Positions 48,387-49,449 of a DNA stretch of 49,449 bases are shown piece by piece. The notes beneath the pieces are model-generated. The model saw nothing but the letters and a program-made list of their open reading frames with translations, made no database searches and was not told where the DNA came from. Each line of letters starts with the position of its first letter. Position 1 is the stretch's first letter. The DNA comes from Clostridia bacterium (GTDB lineage: Bacteria > Bacillota > Clostridia > Peptostreptococcales > Anaerovoracaceae), in NCBI GenBank assembly GCA_902363595.1, contig CABJAP010000022.1, forward strand, positions 1 through 49,449. The letters are read 5' to 3'. Position numbers and translations under genes: made by a program.

Positions 48387-49449
48387 ATGTCCCAATTTGA
48401 TAGACTGAAACTTATGAAAGAAGGTAACATTGCGTTGTCACAAAAACAACTGAAAACACTAACGGTCATCAACCGTTACATCCACAAAGACATTACCAGG
48501 CAGCAGGCCGCGGACCTGTTAGGTCTTTCTACCCGCCAGATCTCACGTTTAAAGAAAGGAGTCCTCGCTTCTGGCCCCGAATCCCTGATTCATAAAAATA
48601 CCGGTAGAAAACCCGCCCATGCTGTTTCAGACGAAACGAAGGAAGCAGTCCTTAAGATTTATTCCCGCCCGGAATTGTCTAGGGCCAACTTCCTCCATTT
48701 CAAAGAAATTCTGTCCACGGATTTCGGAATTTCCCTTTCCTATTCCGCACTTTCCAGTATACTGAAAAACGCCGGAAAAGATAGCCCCAAAAAGAAAAAA
48801 ATCCGCCATCGGACACACCGTAGAACGCGCAAACCCCATCCTGGACAACTCATCCAGGTCGATGCCACGCCTTATGAATGGTTTGGCGGGAAGGCCAAAT
48901 ACGCCCTGCATGGTGCCATCGATGACGCCACCGGGAACATTGTCGGCCTGTTCTTGACCAGCAACGAGTGCCTCTATGGCTATCTGCGGACCATGGGCCA
49001 ATGCTGCCGCCGCTTTGGCGTGCCGCAAAGCGTTTATTCGGATAACCATACCATTTTCCGTTCCCCCAAGACCGGCAAGCTTACCGTGGAAGAACTGCTG
49101 GACGGCAAACAGGTGAACTTGACCCAGTTTGGGCGGGCCATGCGGGAACTGGGCGTTGACCTGATCTTTGCCGGTTCACCCCAGGCCAAAGGCCGGGTGG
49201 AACGCCTCTGGGCGACGCTACAGAGCCGCCTGCCCGTCGAATTCGCCAAACGGGGGTTCCGGACCCTTTCCGAGGCCAATCGGTTCCTGGAAGAAGCTTA
49301 TCTGGACCAGTTCAATGCCCGTTTCGCAGTAGAAGCCGAAGCAAGCTCCCTGTTCGTCCCCGTGCGGGAGACGATCGACCTGGACGCGATTCTGTGCGTG
49401 AAGCATACAAGGAAAACCGACGCGGCCGGTGTGTTTTCTTTCAAAAACC
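48387..49449 (+). CDS. ISNCY-like (integrase-core) transposase, 5' part
   Basis: The frame from ATG 48387 (a second ATG is at 48414) is open to the right edge, 354 residues. N-terminal HTH: TLTVINRYIHKDITRQQAA, DLLGLSTRQISRLKKG. The DDE core is seen in QLIQVDATPYEWFG (first Asp), then GAIDDATGNIVGLFLTSNE, VPQSVYSDNHTIF (second Asp) and GSPQAKGRVERLW (Glu). This layout fits ISNCY-type elements. It has GAGAAA, a weak binding site. The C-terminus and right end of the element are outside the window. Left inverted repeat not located; it should be between 48325 and 48387. Confidence 0.88.
   Translation, partial: MSQFDRLKLMKEGNIALSQKQLKTLTVINRYIHKDITRQQAADLLGLSTRQISRLKKGVLASGPESLIHKNTGRKPAHAVSDETKEAVLKIYSRPELSRANFLHFKEILSTDFGISLSYSALSSILKNAGKDSPKKKKIRHRTHRRTRKPHPGQLIQVDATPYEWFGGKAKYALHGAIDDATGNIVGLFLTSNECLYGYLRTMGQCCRRFGVPQSVYSDNHTIFRSPKTGKLTVEELLDGKQVNLTQFGRAMRELGVDLIFAGSPQAKGRVERLWATLQSRLPVEFAKRGFRTLSEANRFLEEAYLDQFNARFAVEAEASSLFVPVRETIDLDAILCVKHTRKTDAAGVFSFKN

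Noticed and set aside
1..49449. CRISPR array
   Set aside because: No set of evenly spaced direct repeats was seen on either strand.

Overview
The window looks like chromosome of an anaerobic, low-to-mid G+C Bacillota, most likely a clostridium. The signs are strong AGGAGG ribosome binding sites, gene families typical of Clostridia (Lsa/CplR-like ABC-F protein, old-yellow-enzyme-type reductase with an iron-sulfur motif, a small NrdD-like protein) and a HK97-type siphophage. Genus cannot be read from the sequence. The left half (1 to about 25,331) is most of an integrated prophage; the right half is host chromosome ending in a truncated insertion sequence.

Prophage. Read on the minus strand from 21,052 down to 1 are the lytic genes: antirepressor, small early genes, a primase-polymerase/helicase, a sigma-like late regulator, HNH endonuclease, small and large terminase, portal, ClpP-type prohead protease, capsid, connector and tail genes, a tail chaperone pair made by a programmed -1 frameshift, tape measure, distal tail and tail endopeptidase proteins, and a set of collagen-like and receptor-binding tail genes. 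Two of these tail genes end at runs of eleven G, each just ahead of a gene carrying the same GIW-type tip module. Lysis genes are not in view and presumably lie to the left. On the plus strand (21,134 to 25,167) sit a self-contained membrane protein gene (moron), repressor, ImmA/IrrE-type peptidase, a single-pass membrane protein and the integrase. The switch region between cro-like and repressor genes has two face-to-face promoters. The integrase lies next to a tRNA-Arg(CCT), whose 3' end faces the prophage and is the presumed attachment site.

Host region. On the minus strand are an AEC-type permease with a terminator hairpin in its leader, and an operon of NhaC-type antiporter, YtcJ-like amidohydrolase and BenE-type permease downstream of an AraC-type regulator. 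That regulator and a MATE exporter gene have lost their facing 5' ends, apparently by a deletion. Then follow an XRE regulator, a LuxR-type regulator, a small NrdD-like protein, an HxlR regulator divergent from a flavin reductase gene broken at an A7 run, and purB, purA, alr, a TetR regulator and a DUF4430 lipoprotein on the plus strand. The right end is rich in RNA regulation: a terminator-bearing leader before a LysE exporter, a yybP-ykoY-type (manganese) riboswitch with terminator before a P-type cation ATPase, and an upstream-ORF/attenuator leader before an Lsa/CplR-type ABC-F antibiotic-resistance gene. The window ends inside an ISNCY-like transposase.
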